A stretch of DNA of 64,000 nucleotides from Staphylococcus sp. MI 10-1553 (GTDB taxonomy: Bacteria; Bacillota; Bacilli; Staphylococcales; Staphylococcaceae), in contig NZ_CP048279.1 in assembly GCF_010365305.1 (NCBI RefSeq), positions 2,666,001 to 2,730,000 on the forward strand. The letters are read 5' to 3'. Each line of letters begins with the position of its first letter. Position 1 is the stretch's first letter. Both the position numbers and the translations under genes were made by a program. This document shows, one piece after another, positions 1 to 17,549 of the stretch. The notes beneath the pieces are model-generated. The model had not been told where the DNA came from. It did not search any database and worked only from the letters and a program-made list of their open reading frames with translations.

Positions 1-1
1 A

Positions 2-313
2 TTCTTAACAGGGATTCCTTGGAGTGACGCAGTGGACGCAGGTTCAATTATGGCAACGAAATTATTATCAAACGAATTCGTAGCGATGACTGAACTCGGC
101 AAAGCATCTGGTTTATCAGAACGTTCATTAGGTATCGTATCGGTATTCTTAGTATCATTTGCCAACTTCAGCTCAATCGGTATCATCTCAGGTGCCATCA
201 AGTCATTAAACGACGAAAAAGGCGACATGGTTGCACGTTTCGGATTAAAATTATTATTCGGTGCAACACTCGTATCATTCGTATCAGCAGCGATCGCAGG
301 CTTTTTCTTGTAA
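2..313 (+). CDS. nupC: Nucleoside permease NupC, C-terminal part (partial)
   Basis: Concentrative nucleoside transporter of the CNT family, a membrane protein that imports nucleosides with a cation. Only the last ~103 residues are present; the frame is open to the left edge of the window, so the GTG at 32 is not the true start. What is visible is the conserved CNT C-terminus: an N-E-F-V-A-M segment followed by [12 protein letters not shown] and a final hydrophobic helix. It is the only core gene on the plus strand at this edge. It lies beyond the pdxST operon, as in other staphylococci, and is followed by a good terminator. Identity is certain at family level; substrate range cannot be judged from this fragment. 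Confidence 0.9.
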   Translation, partial: FLTGIPWSDAVDAGSIMATKLLSNEFVAMTELGKASGLSERSLGIVSVFLVSFANFSSIGIISGAIKSLNDEKGDMVARFGLKLLFGATLVSFVSAAIAGFFL

Positions 314-364
314 GCCGTATCTAAAGTAGTTGAAAAGATAAACAAACATATCATTGAATATAAA

Positions 365-398
365 AGAGACTGAGTCATTATGGCTGAGTCTCTTTTTT
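365..398 (+). terminator. Rho-independent terminator of nupC
   Basis: Inverted repeat AGAGACT / AGTCTCT with a partly paired interior, followed by a run of six T. It lies about 50 bases after the nupC stop codon and points in the nupC direction. Confidence 0.85.
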
Positions 399-483
399 GT
401 TTTGCATTAAAGTTTGAATATATTGCTCGGCAGGTAGCGGTAGACGATCAAATTGAATATTAAAGAGGCATTTTCATCTTTTT

Positions 484-721
484 CATGAATATCTCGGATT
501 TTTCGTTAATAAATTCACAGGAGAAGTCACTTATGCGAGTGAAAAATTGATTAAAACCACTTTACCAGCATATGGAGGTCCACCGGTTCAGCTGTATTTT
601 TAGAGAAAACAACGAATTGGTCGGTATATTATCCAAAGGTGAAGAGGATAACACAGATGCCATTTTAGTGCCTATCACAAAAGGTATTGCTAGATGGTAT
701 AAAGATAAAAATACAACTTAG
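484..721 (+). pseudogene. Decayed coding sequence, possibly a V8/Spl-type serine protease C-terminus
   Basis: Two overlapping frames carry protein-like sequence. Frame 1 (484-603) encodes about 39 residues with T-G-E-V-T-Y and then A-Y-G-G-P-P-V before a stop. Frame 2 (572-721) continues with R-E-N-N-E-L-V-G-I-L-S-K-G and ends at TAG 719. Joined by one frameshift, they resemble the end of staphylococcal V8/Spl/exfoliative-type proteases, where a G-N-S-G-S-P-V active-site motif is followed by N-E-V-I-G-I. The catalytic serine is not present, and no start codon or full-length frame exists. I see nothing that would make this expressed. The family assignment is an inference from a short pattern and could be wrong. 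Confidence 0.35.
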
Positions 722-834
722 AAAACCCTTCTTAACAAATCAGTGTTCTAAATTGCTACCACGTTTGTATCAAAAAGTGTGGTGTAGGGAGTCACCAGAT
801 TCTTTATATCCCAATATAGTTTTACAATAGTTAA

Positions 835-955
835 AGGCTAGGACCATTCGAAGCCCTAGCCTACTTACGCAAGATATTGAACCGCCCGAGTACGAAACCG
901 TATGCTCGGTAGTGTGAGAGGACGAATAGTCAGTTAATGGCTATTCTCCTACTCG
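835..955 (+). mobile_element. Probable group II intron 3' remnant (domains V and VI)
   Basis: Positions 881-913 fold as a domain V-like hairpin of about 33 nt: stem CCGAG/CTCGG, a two-base bulge TG on the 3' side, stem TACG/CGTA and a four-base loop. It is followed by GTGTGAGAGG and a second hairpin (AGGA-GAATAG / CTATTC-TCCT, 919-950), then ACTCGAT, the usual layout of domain VI and the 3' end of bacterial group II introns. Just upstream, 835-862 is an 8-bp hairpin (AGGCTAGG/CCTAGCCT) that could be a leftover of domain IV. No reverse transcriptase gene and no 5' end are present, so this is a truncated relic. It sits about 10 bases beyond the pdxT stop, in the opposite direction. Confidence 0.6.
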
Positions 956-963
956 ATTCTATT

Positions 964-1521
964 CTACTGCTGCATCACATACTCTATAAAGTATTGTGTC
1001 ATGCGATAATCATCTGTTAATTCTGGGTGGAACGATACGCCTAAATAACGGCCTTGTCGTACAGCAATTATTTTGTCATCAATCATCCCTAATACATCAA
1101 CGGCTGCTTCTGTTGATTGAATATGGGGTGCACGAATAAAGACACCTTCAATCGGTTGATCAATACCTTTAATGTGTAATTCAGACTCGAAACTATCGAC
1201 TTGTCGTCCAAATGAATTACGTGCTACTGTAATATCTAACTTTTGAAGATATCCTTCTTCGCCTACAATATCTTTCGCAAGGACAATCAAGCCTGCACAC
1301 GTACCGAACATAGGTAATTGCGATGCACGTAACGCCTCTTTAAAACCGTAAAGATTCATGAGACGGCGTAAAGTAGTCGATTCACCACCAGGGATAATTA
1401 ATCCGTCGATTTCTTCTAATTGTTCAACTTTTTTAATTGCGACACCTTCATGACCCGCAAGTTCAATATGACGGATATGTTCACGCACCGCACCTTGCAA
1501 AGCTAATACACCGATTTTCAT
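964..1521 (-). CDS. pdxT: Pyridoxal 5'-phosphate synthase glutaminase subunit PdxT
   Basis: Glutaminase of the DXP-independent vitamin B6 pathway. It hydrolyses glutamine and passes ammonia to PdxS, forming the 12+12 PLP synthase complex in the cytoplasm. Class I amidotransferase features are visible: the oxyanion region P-G-G-E-S-T-T, the nucleophile Cys75 in G-T-C-A-G-L, and the His/Glu of the catalytic triad in S-F-H-P-E-L near the C-terminus. I start it at ATG 1521 ([10 protein letters not shown]), which matches the family N-terminus; a longer frame to 1533 would overlap pdxS. The start lies one base after the pdxS stop, so the two genes are co-transcribed and translationally coupled. Length (about 185 residues) is normal. 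Confidence 0.97.
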   Translation of the reverse strand: MKIGVLALQGAVREHIRHIELAGHEGVAIKKVEQLEEIDGLIIPGGESTTLRRLMNLYGFKEALRASQLPMFGTCAGLIVLAKDIVGEEGYLQKLDITVARNSFGRQVDSFESELHIKGIDQPIEGVFIRAPHIQSTEAAVDVLGMIDDKIIAVRQGRYLGVSFHPELTDDYRMTQYFIEYVMQQ

Positions 1522-1522
1522 C

Positions 1523-2410
1523 TTACCAACCACGCTCTTGCATACGTTCTTCTAATGAAAGTTGATTAATATCAATGCCTTTCATCGCTGTACCTAATTT
1601 TTTCGCTAACTCACCAATGAGTTTATAATCTTGGTAATGTGTTGTCGCTTGTACAATCGCTTTAGCAAATGTTTCTGGGTCTTCAGATTTGAAAATACCT
1701 GAACCTACGAATACACCGTCAGCGCCTAATTCCATCATTAATGCCGCATCTTGAGGTGTTGCCACGCCACCTGCCGCAAAGTTCACGACTGGTAAACGAC
1801 CATGTTTTTTAATGTCTTTTAAGATTTCATATGGCGCACCTAAGTTTTTCGCCTCTGTCATCAATTCGTCATCGCTCATCACTGTGATACGTTTCACTTC
1901 TTGATTCACTTGGCGCATATGACGTACAGCTTCTACGATATTCCCTGTACCTGGTTCACCTTTCGTACGTAACATCGCAGCACCTTCACCGATACGACGC
2001 GCTGCTTCACCTAAGTTACGGCAACCACAAACGAATGGTACTGTATATTCATCTTTTTTCAAATGGAACACTTCATCTGCAGGTGTTAACACTTCTGACT
2101 CATCAATATAGTCTACACCCATTGCTTCTAATACTCTTGCTTCTGTAATATGACCGATACGACATTTCGCCATTACAGGAATAGATACAGCATTCATAAC
2201 TTCTTCTACAATAGATGGATTACATGCACGCGCAACGCCACCTGCTGCACGAATATCAGATGGGACACGTTCAAGTGCCATAACTGCAACTGCACCTGCT
2301 TCTTCTGCAATTTTCGCTTGTTCTGCATTCACGACGTCCATAATTACGCCGCCTTTTTGCATTTCTGCCATTCCTCGTTTAACACGTTCTGATCCGACTT
2401 GTTTAGACAT
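1523..2410 (-). CDS. pdxS: Pyridoxal 5'-phosphate synthase subunit PdxS
   Basis: Synthase subunit that builds PLP from ribose 5-phosphate, glyceraldehyde 3-phosphate and the ammonia supplied by PdxT. It is a TIM-barrel protein of 295 residues, the usual length. Asp25, Lys82 (in A-K-C-R-I-G-H) and Lys150 (in R-T-K-G-E-P-G-T-G) correspond to the known catalytic aspartate and the two lysines that carry the intermediates. The phosphate-binding glycines appear in N-F-A-A-G-G-V and G-V-F-V-G-S-G-I. The ribosome binding site AAAGGGGGT precedes the ATG. It is the first gene of the pdxST operon and is divergent from pdxR, which probably controls it from the shared intergenic region. Confidence 0.98.
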   Translation of the reverse strand: MSKQVGSERVKRGMAEMQKGGVIMDVVNAEQAKIAEEAGAVAVMALERVPSDIRAAGGVARACNPSIVEEVMNAVSIPVMAKCRIGHITEARVLEAMGVDYIDESEVLTPADEVFHLKKDEYTVPFVCGCRNLGEAARRIGEGAAMLRTKGEPGTGNIVEAVRHMRQVNQEVKRITVMSDDELMTEAKNLGAPYEILKDIKKHGRLPVVNFAAGGVATPQDAALMMELGADGVFVGSGIFKSEDPETFAKAIVQATTHYQDYKLIGELAKKLGTAMKGIDINQLSLEERMQERGW

Positions 2411-2469
2411 AGGTAATGAAACCCCCTTTTATTATTTACACATGTAGCTTATACTATTATCTGAACCGC

Positions 2470-2505
2470 TTAAAGTGTCAGAAATACAAAATATTTAAGG
2501 GTCAG
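2470..2505. promoter_or_regulatory. Candidate PdxR operator (direct repeat)
   Basis: In the 109-base gap between pdxS and pdxR, TTAAAGTGTCAG (2470-2481) and TTTAAGGGTCAG (2494-2505) match at 10 of 12 positions, with starts 24 bases apart. MocR-type PdxR proteins are known to bind direct repeats containing an AAAGTG-like core near pdxS. A -10-like TATAAG or GATAAT for pdxS lies close by, but no clean -35 is seen. Function is inferred. Confidence 0.5.
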
Positions 2506-2519
2506 ATTGAGGTGCTCTC

Positions 2520-3923
2520 ATGGAAATGTTGATGTTTCATATTAATAAACGAGAAGGTCAGCCGATTTATATTCAATTATACGAAAATATTAAACAAAGT
2601 ATTATTAATGGTAGTATGCACGAAGGTGAAAAGTTACCTTCCAAACGTCAACTGAGTCAATATTTGTCAGTCAGTCAAACAACCGTAGAAAATGCCTATG
2701 CGCAACTTGTCGATGAAGGTTATATATATAGCCAACCGAAATCCGGCTTTTTTGTCAGTGACATCGAAACATTGCCGTTTACTAAAAAGACACCACTCAC
2801 ACCATTGCATACATATCATAATACGACGCCTGAACCAACTTATGCATTTAACTTAGGGATGATTGATCAAGCTCACTTTCCTTTCGAACAATTTCGGAAA
2901 TATGCGAAAGAAGCATTTGAAGAATTACAATTTCATCTCGTTGAACCTGGGCATAAGCAAGGAGATTATGCTTTACGTACGCAAATTAGTCGCTATTTAT
3001 TTCATAGTCGCGGTGTTCAATCCACGCCCGAGCAAGTCGTTGTCGCTTCGTCTACAGAGCAGTTGCTGTCTATCATTACAGATTTACTGCCAGGACCTAA
3101 AGGGATGATGTTAGAAGACCCGATTTACCCTCAAGTCCATCAGCTTTTAACACGTAAACATATTCCTTATCATTTTGTGCCCGTTGAAAAAGATGGCATC
3201 GCGATGAATACAATTGAAAATGCGTCACATCACATCGTTTACATTACACCAAGTCACCAATTTCCAACAGGTGTGACGATGAGCCTCAAAAAGCGGATGC
3301 GTCTTTTGAAATGGGCTAGTGCAACGCCTCATCGTTATATTATTGAAGATGATTATGACTCAGAATTTCGTTATGAAGGCAAACCCATTCCAGCCCTTCA
3401 AAGTTTAGATCAAACAGGTAGTGTCATTTATGTCAGTACATTTTCCAAGTCCATTTCTCCAACCATTCGGATTGCTTACGCCGTGTTACCGGAAGCCCTG
3501 TTACATCATTATCAACAATCAGAAAATATTGAAGGCGGAACGGTACCGCGTCATACCCAATTTATGGTGACAGCCTTTATGGAAACGAATCAATTTGAAC
3601 GCCATTTAAATCGCATGAGAAAAATTTATCGTCAAAAGCGAGACATTATTTTACAACAATTACAACAGTATCCTTCTATTTTTGCAGTTTCTGGTGAAAA
3701 AACAGGCATGCATTTGATTATTACTATTAAAAACGGTTGGTCAGAACAACAATGTCTTAAGCAATTACAACGCTTTGACATCGATATGAAGCCACTTTCC
3801 CAATATGTCTACCACCAACAAGATACCGCCCCTCGTTTTGTTGTAGGCTTTGGCGGGATTCCATTAGAAGATTTAGAAACGCATATAGAAAGGCTCATCG
3901 CTTGTTTTAAAGATGAACATTGA
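2520..3923 (+). CDS. pdxR: PdxR, MocR-family PLP-dependent transcription regulator of B6 synthesis
   Basis: Regulator of the pdxST operon: a GntR-type winged helix at about residues 10-78 joined to a fold-type I aminotransferase-like domain (about 110-467). The PLP-binding lysine is Lys310 in S-T-F-S-K-S-I-S-P, and the conserved E-D-D-Y-D-S-E-F segment lies at about 276-283. In this family PLP acts as the signal rather than as a catalytic cofactor: PdxR activates pdxST when PLP is low and usually represses itself. The start ATG 2520 has GAGGTG seven bases upstream; an in-frame ATG at 2532 is a less likely alternative. The gene is divergent from pdxS across a short region with direct repeats. 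Length (467 residues) is normal. Confidence 0.93.
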   Translation: MEMLMFHINKREGQPIYIQLYENIKQSIINGSMHEGEKLPSKRQLSQYLSVSQTTVENAYAQLVDEGYIYSQPKSGFFVSDIETLPFTKKTPLTPLHTYHNTTPEPTYAFNLGMIDQAHFPFEQFRKYAKEAFEELQFHLVEPGHKQGDYALRTQISRYLFHSRGVQSTPEQVVVASSTEQLLSIITDLLPGPKGMMLEDPIYPQVHQLLTRKHIPYHFVPVEKDGIAMNTIENASHHIVYITPSHQFPTGVTMSLKKRMRLLKWASATPHRYIIEDDYDSEFRYEGKPIPALQSLDQTGSVIYVSTFSKSISPTIRIAYAVLPEALLHHYQQSENIEGGTVPRHTQFMVTAFMETNQFERHLNRMRKIYRQKRDIILQQLQQYPSIFAVSGEKTGMHLIITIKNGWSEQQCLKQLQRFDIDMKPLSQYVYHQQDTAPRFVVGFGGIPLEDLETHIERLIACFKDEH

Positions 3924-3929
3924 ACACAT

Positions 3930-3982
3930 AAAAAAAGACATGCATGACTGAACATTTCATTCAACCGTACATGTCTTTTTTA
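3930..3982. terminator. Bidirectional terminator between pdxR and the FUSC gene
   Basis: An A-rich arm ending AAAAGACATG (about 3933-3942) pairs with CATGTCTTTTTT (about 3970-3981). The flanking A and T runs let it work for both converging genes. Confidence 0.8.
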
Positions 3983-3985
3983 CGT

Positions 3986-5914
3986 TTAATCTTTCAATAA
4001 GTGTGGATTTCTCACATTCTGATAGTCATACAACTCAATTTCTTGCAGTTGCATCAGTGAACGTCGAAGTTGTGCGTAATGATTCATTTCAGGTAACGTT
4101 ACAATCTTTTCTGGACGCTGACCTTGTTCTAATAATTTAGCAATATTTTCAAATACAACCAAATACTGTCCCATAGCCTCTTGACTAATCAACATACGCT
4201 TCTGGTCCTCCATCACTTGCATTAACTTAAAGCTCATTTGTTCAAGAATAAACATCGCAGGATAAAAATATTGCGTTCTTTTCTTATTCGATAACAATTC
4301 ACCATACGCATAACGATACATCACTTGCACATTCTCAATATTAATTTTCAGTCTCAATCTTTCCCTTTGACGAAAGTTATCGATATTGTAATGAACATTC
4401 GAAAACAGTGCATGGAAAATTCGAGCTTCAATGCGTGTCACGTCCGCCATAAATTCCGGTAGACGTTTAGAAGCAAGCCGTCTCCCAATAATCATCACGC
4501 CAATAATCGCAAGCCCTACCCCCACTGTCGTATCTAATAAACGTGGAATAGCGATAGCAAGTGTTAATGTCCCTTGCGCCAAACCACTTAATAAAATGAC
4601 TTGAACCGTAATCGCAAACATCGCAAGCGCATAATTGGCACCGACTAAAATTTCAGTAATCGCACCACTTAAACTCAGTACAATGACAACCATTAAACTG
4701 TTTGGTTCTAGAAGTAAAAAGCCAATCACAATGCCAATTCCAATAAGCGTCCCTATCCATCTTGCGCCGGCCCGTTCAATACTTGCAATCGTCGTACCAC
4801 CAAGAAGGACCGTATGCGCACTTAATGGAATCCAGTAAGCACGTTCAAAGTTAAACATCAGTGCCACAAAAATTGCGATACCGATGATGAGTGAATATTT
4901 CGCAGCTGAAATAAAATGCATAGACTCAGGTGTTAAATGATAACGTAACCTTCTTAAATATTGCGGAGACTGTCGTGTCACATGCTTTTTAACTTGTTCA
5001 TCAGGCGCATCAATCATTTCATCCACCTTAAAAATTAAACCTACCAGTTCCTCAAATGCATCGGGAACAGTGACTTCTTTTCTCCAAACACTTTTTGACG
5101 TTTTCCCTTGCGTAATACGGTGCACAACGTCGGTCATCATTTCATCTATAATAGGCGGCATTGGACGATGACCTTTCGCATTCAATTCGAGTAGTTCTGA
5201 ATATACCCCTTCAGCAGTACGATGCAGCAATGACAACCGTTGTACTTCTACAGACTTTCTCTTCAATACAGATCTTGAAGCTTGAAGAATTTCAGAAGTC
5301 GAAATCAATGTTTGCACCGTCGTTTTGGTCAAGGCATTAAACGTCACTTGATCATTAAAATGGTGAATCAATCCTTGAATCTCCTTGAACTCTTTAGACA
5401 CTGCACTAAATTCAGGATGTTCATGTCCTATTTTAATTTCGATGAGCACAAATATAAGCGCAAGAAGACCACCGATACCTACAATAGTCCCTCTCCATAA
5501 GAATGCATGCGGATCGGGAGGCATGACACTAGCCAAACTATAGGCAATAATAAAAAATGTAGAAGAAGGACCAGGTATATTTAAAGTATTAAAAATATAA
5601 AACGGCACAACAGCAACAATTAGAAGAAAGATACCAAAAAGCAAAGGGGTACTCGCGGTTAATGTCCCTATCATCATCGTCACAACTAAACCAATGGCTG
5701 CGAAAGTGACTGAACGCAAGCGCGAATTAAACGTCCCTTTGAAGACATAAATACTCGCAAAAGTCCCAATCGTTGCTAATAATGCACTTGAAAAATCATT
5801 AAACATCAAGCCATAGAGTAAAGGCAAAAACATCAATAGCCCTTGACGTAAACCACGTTGTAAATCAATTTTATCGACATCGATATGTGCGACATTTTTG
5901 AAATAAGTCAACAT
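3986..5914 (-). CDS. FUSC-family (aromatic acid exporter-like) membrane protein
   Basis: Large inner-membrane protein of about 642 residues with the two-half FUSC/YccS layout. A hydrophobic cluster of several helices at about residues 20-170 is followed by a long soluble region (about 170-330), a second helix cluster (about 335-470) and a C-terminal cytoplasmic region. The second cluster contains the family-like run W-I-P-L-S-A-H-T-V and an A-R-W-I-G-T motif. Relatives are annotated as fusaric acid or aromatic acid exporters, but their substrates are mostly unknown and none can be named here. The start is set at ATG 5914, behind AAAGGTGG; the frame extends upstream through GTG codons that overlap this site. 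It stands alone between pdxR and the rRNA array with its own ribosome binding site. Confidence 0.8.
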   Translation of the reverse strand: MLTYFKNVAHIDVDKIDLQRGLRQGLLMFLPLLYGLMFNDFSSALLATIGTFASIYVFKGTFNSRLRSVTFAAIGLVVTMMIGTLTASTPLLFGIFLLIVAVVPFYIFNTLNIPGPSSTFFIIAYSLASVMPPDPHAFLWRGTIVGIGGLLALIFVLIEIKIGHEHPEFSAVSKEFKEIQGLIHHFNDQVTFNALTKTTVQTLISTSEILQASRSVLKRKSVEVQRLSLLHRTAEGVYSELLELNAKGHRPMPPIIDEMMTDVVHRITQGKTSKSVWRKEVTVPDAFEELVGLIFKVDEMIDAPDEQVKKHVTRQSPQYLRRLRYHLTPESMHFISAAKYSLIIGIAIFVALMFNFERAYWIPLSAHTVLLGGTTIASIERAGARWIGTLIGIGIVIGFLLLEPNSLMVVIVLSLSGAITEILVGANYALAMFAITVQVILLSGLAQGTLTLAIAIPRLLDTTVGVGLAIIGVMIIGRRLASKRLPEFMADVTRIEARIFHALFSNVHYNIDNFRQRERLRLKINIENVQVMYRYAYGELLSNKKRTQYFYPAMFILEQMSFKLMQVMEDQKRMLISQEAMGQYLVVFENIAKLLEQGQRPEKIVTLPEMNHYAQLRRSLMQLQEIELYDYQNVRNPHLLKD

Positions 5915-5937
5915 GAAAGACACCACCTTTGTTTAAA

Positions 5938-5965
5938 TAAAAAAAGAGACCTACTAAAGGGTCTC
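5938..5965 (-). terminator. Terminator of the first rRNA operon
   Basis: On the minus strand GAGACC-loop-GGTCTC is followed by seven T. It lies about 40 bases after the 3' end of the 5S gene at 6002. A second short hairpin (CGCAT/ATGCG, 5978-5990) sits between them. Confidence 0.85.
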
Positions 5966-6001
5966 AATTCGGCTCATCGCATCCTATGCGTTTTATTTCT
6001 G

Positions 6002-6115
6002 CTTGGCAACGTCCTACTCTCGCGGAACGTAAGTCCGACTACCATCGGCGCTAAAGAGCTTAACTTCTGTGTTCGACATGGGAACAGGTGTGACCTCTTT
6101 GCCATAGTCACCAAA
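6002..6115 (-). rRNA. rrf: 5S rRNA, copy 1
   Basis: Last gene of the 16S-Ile-23S-5S operon. Ends were placed from the helix I pairing UUUGG...CCAAG. It is the same as copy 2 in the stretches compared, and shares with it a U-A pair at the second base pair of helix I and CAUGUCGAAC in the internal loop region, where copies 3 and 4 have C-G and CAUGCCGAAC. Confidence 0.95.
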
Positions 6116-6196
6116 CAAAAATATAGTTGAATGTTATACATTCAAAACTAGATAGTAAGTATATTTATCACAAGCATTACCTTATGAACAATTATT

Positions 6197-9117
<2,921 letters not shown>

Positions 9118-9404
9118 TAAACGTTATGATAAACGCTCGCATTCTTCCTTATTTCTTTCTTCGCTTGTTCATTTACGAAAAGTAAACTTCACTGCGCTCA
9201 TCAAGAAATGCGTTGACTGACAAGCGTTTTCATCAACGTTTGTGCAATCAAAATACGATGCTTACCATCACCAGTTATTAATTATGTGAGTCGTCAAATG
9301 ACGACTAGCGATAATTTTTGTTTCAAGCTTTTAAACGCTTGTCACTCGGTTTTGCTTGGTAAAATCTATACTTACTTATCTAGTTTTCAATGTACAATTT
9401 CAAA

Positions 9405-9481
<77 letters not shown>

Positions 9482-9580
9482 ATTTGAATTTTGAATCCTC
9501 AAATGAATGAGCATTCAAAACTGAATACAATATGTCACGTTAATCCGCTTATCACCTAATGGTGATATTCCGTATATTAT

Positions 9581-11138
<1,558 letters not shown>

Positions 11139-11287
11139 GAAGTAAGCTTGATATAGCTCGTTGATTGTTTAAGTCAATCACTCTTGAAAGTACTTTTGAA
11201 GTACTCAAATTATCGGAATTAACGTTGACATATTGTCATTCAGTTTTCAATGTTCATATCATTTCTTTTTTGACTCGACAAGAAACT

Positions 11288-11316
11288 ATTATACAGAGTT
11301 CTTGTTAAAAAGTCAA
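11288..11316 (-). promoter_or_regulatory. rRNA promoter of the 16S-Ile-23S-5S operon
   Basis: On the minus strand TTGACT, a 17-base spacer and a perfect TATAAT. It lies downstream of a terminator for the preceding 5S gene, so this operon starts anew here. Confidence 0.88.
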
Positions 11317-11347
11317 CAACTTTTATTATTTTTTCTAATTTTTCCAA

Positions 11348-11369
11348 GAAAAAATGACCAACTGGCCAT
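11348..11369 (-). terminator. Terminator after 5S copy 2
   Basis: On the minus strand ATGGCC-AGTT-GGTCAT followed by six T, 14 bases after the 5S gene. It separates the two tandem rRNA operons. Confidence 0.75.
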
Positions 11370-11382
11370 GATAAAAGTTTTG

Positions 11383-11496
11383 CTTGGCAACGTCCTACTC
11401 TCGCGGAACGTAAGTCCGACTACCATCGGCGCTAAAGAGCTTAACTTCTGTGTTCGACATGGGAACAGGTGTGACCTCTTTGCCATAGTCACCAAA
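11383..11496 (-). rRNA. rrf: 5S rRNA, copy 2
   Basis: End of the second rRNA operon of the array. The helix I sequence and the 23S-5S spacer are the same as those of copy 1, which suggests recent duplication or gene conversion. Confidence 0.95.
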
Positions 11497-11577
11497 CAAA
11501 AATATAGTTGAATGTTATACATTCAAAACTAGATAGTAAGTATATTTATCACAAGCATTACCTTATGAACAATTATT

Positions 11578-16432
<4,855 letters not shown>

Positions 16433-16563
16433 GAAGTAAGCTTGATATAGCTCGTTGATTGTTTAAGTCAATCACTCTTGAAAGTACTTTTGAAGTACTC
16501 AAATTATCGGAATTAACGTTGACATATTGTCATTCAGTTTTCAATGTTCATTTCAAAATATAA

Positions 16564-16639
16564 TGGTGGAGACTAGCGGGATCGAACCGCTGACCTCCTG
16601 CGTGCAAAGCAGGCGCTCTCCCAGCTGAGCTAAGCCCCC
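16564..16639 (-). tRNA. tRNA-Ala (UGC)
   Basis: 76 nt, CCA encoded, anticodon UGC. Last tRNA of the eight-gene cluster, 131 bases before 16S copy 2. Confidence 0.97.
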
Positions 16640-16656
16640 ATATTATTTTACAGAAG

Positions 16657-16730
16657 TCGGGAAGACAGGATTTGAACCTGCGACCCCTTGGTCCCAAACC
16701 AAGTGCTCTACCAAGCTGAGCTACTTCCCG
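16657..16730 (-). tRNA. tRNA-Pro (UGG)
   Basis: 74 nt, acceptor CGGGAAG/CTTCCCG, anticodon UGG. CCA is not encoded; the sequence after the discriminator A reads CTT. Confidence 0.96.
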
Positions 16731-16739
16731 TTATTAAAA

Positions 16740-16816
16740 TGGCGCGCCCGATAGGAGTCGAACCCATAACCTTTTGATCCGTAGTCAAACGCTCTATCCA
16801 ATTGAGCTACGGGCGC
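16740..16816 (-). tRNA. tRNA-Arg (ACG)
   Basis: 77 nt, CCA encoded, anticodon ACG (first base expected to become inosine). Confidence 0.96.
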
Positions 16817-16827
16817 ATTATTAAAGA

Positions 16828-16916
16828 TGGTGCCGAGGACCGGAATCGAACCGGTACGGTGATCTCTCACCGCAGGATTTTAAGTCCTGTGCGTCTGCCA
16901 GTTCCGCCACCCCGGC
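16828..16916 (-). tRNA. tRNA-Leu (UAA)
   Basis: 89 nt with the long variable arm of class II tRNAs, CCA encoded, anticodon UAA. Confidence 0.96.
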
Positions 16917-16924
16917 AAAAATAA

Positions 16925-16999
16925 TGGAGCAGAAGACGGGATTCGAACCCGCGACCCCGACCTTGGCAAGGTCGTATTCTACCGCTGAACTACTTCTGC
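16925..16999 (-). tRNA. tRNA-Gly (GCC)
   Basis: 75 nt, CCA encoded, anticodon GCC. It keeps the normal G-T-T-C T loop, so it looks like a translational tRNA-Gly rather than a peptidoglycan-dedicated one. Confidence 0.95.
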
Positions 17000-17017
17000 T
17001 CAATAGTATTCGAATGA

Positions 17018-17090
17018 TGAGCCATAGAGGATTCGAACCTCTGACCCTCTGATTAAAAGTCAGATGCTCTACCAACTGAGCTAATGGCTC
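17018..17090 (-). tRNA. tRNA-Lys (UUU)
   Basis: 73 nt, acceptor GAGCCAT/ATGGCTC, anticodon UUU, no encoded CCA. Confidence 0.96.
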
Positions 17091-17096
17091 ATAAAA

Positions 17097-17172
<76 letters not shown>

Positions 17173-17174
17173 AA

Positions 17175-17250
17175 TGGTGGAGAATGACGGGATCGAACCG
17201 CCGACCCTCTGCTTGTAAGGCAGATGCTCTCCCAGCTGAGCTAATTCTCC
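17175..17250 (-). tRNA. tRNA-Val (UAC)
   Basis: 76 nt, CCA encoded, anticodon UAC. First tRNA of the cluster, 10 bases after 5S copy 3. Confidence 0.96.
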
Positions 17251-17260
17251 ATATGTAATG

Positions 17261-17374
17261 CCTGGCAACGTCCTACTCTCGCGGAACGTAAGTCCGACTA
17301 CCATCGGCGCTAAAGAGCTTAACTTCTGTGTTCGGCATGGGAACAGGTGTGACCTCTTTGCCATTGTCACCAGA
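17261..17374 (-). rRNA. rrf: 5S rRNA, copy 3 (operon-leading)
   Basis: A 5S gene that is not preceded by 23S. It is the first gene after two tandem promoters and is followed by eight tRNAs and then 16S. Helix I begins UCUGG and ends CCAGG, so the second pair is C-G where copies 1 and 2 have U-A. Confidence 0.95.
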
Positions 17375-17414
17375 CAATAATTATTTTATTAAGTAGCTTG
17401 TCGGCTACCTTTTT

Positions 17415-17443
17415 ATAATACATGTTTTGCAAATACTTTTCAA
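17415..17443 (-). promoter_or_regulatory. Proximal promoter of the 5S-tRNA-16S-23S-5S operon
   Basis: On the minus strand TTGAAA, 17 bases, TATTAT, about 40 bases ahead of 5S copy 3. A hairpin GTAGC/GCTAC (about 17393-17407) lies between it and the gene. Confidence 0.7.
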
Positions 17444-17520
17444 TAGTTAATTTTACACTTTGTTTAAGTTTTTTACAAACATTTTAAATTTGGTTTGCCA
17501 CTCAATTTGACGACTTTTAT

Positions 17521-17549
17521 ATAATACTCAATTATCATTTTAAAGTCAA
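17521..17549 (-). promoter_or_regulatory. Distal promoter of the 5S-tRNA-16S-23S-5S operon
   Basis: On the minus strand TTGACT, 17 bases, TATTAT, 106 bases upstream of the proximal promoter. Tandem promoters are common for rRNA operons of Firmicutes. Confidence 0.7.

Larger units (their letters stand above)
314..963. other. Gene-poor interval between nupC and pdxT
   Basis: This 650-base stretch holds the nupC terminator, a decayed coding remnant (484-721) and a group II intron remnant (835-955). Between them, roughly 722-830, there is a short open stretch on the plus strand ending at a TAG near 830 that I cannot assign. No intact gene is supported. Confidence 0.7.
11139..11382 (-). other. 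Leader of the first rRNA operon
   Basis: Holds a promoter (11288-11316), a boxA-like antitermination sequence and the 5' half of the 16S processing stalk, plus the terminator of the preceding operon (11348-11369). No gene. Confidence 0.8.
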
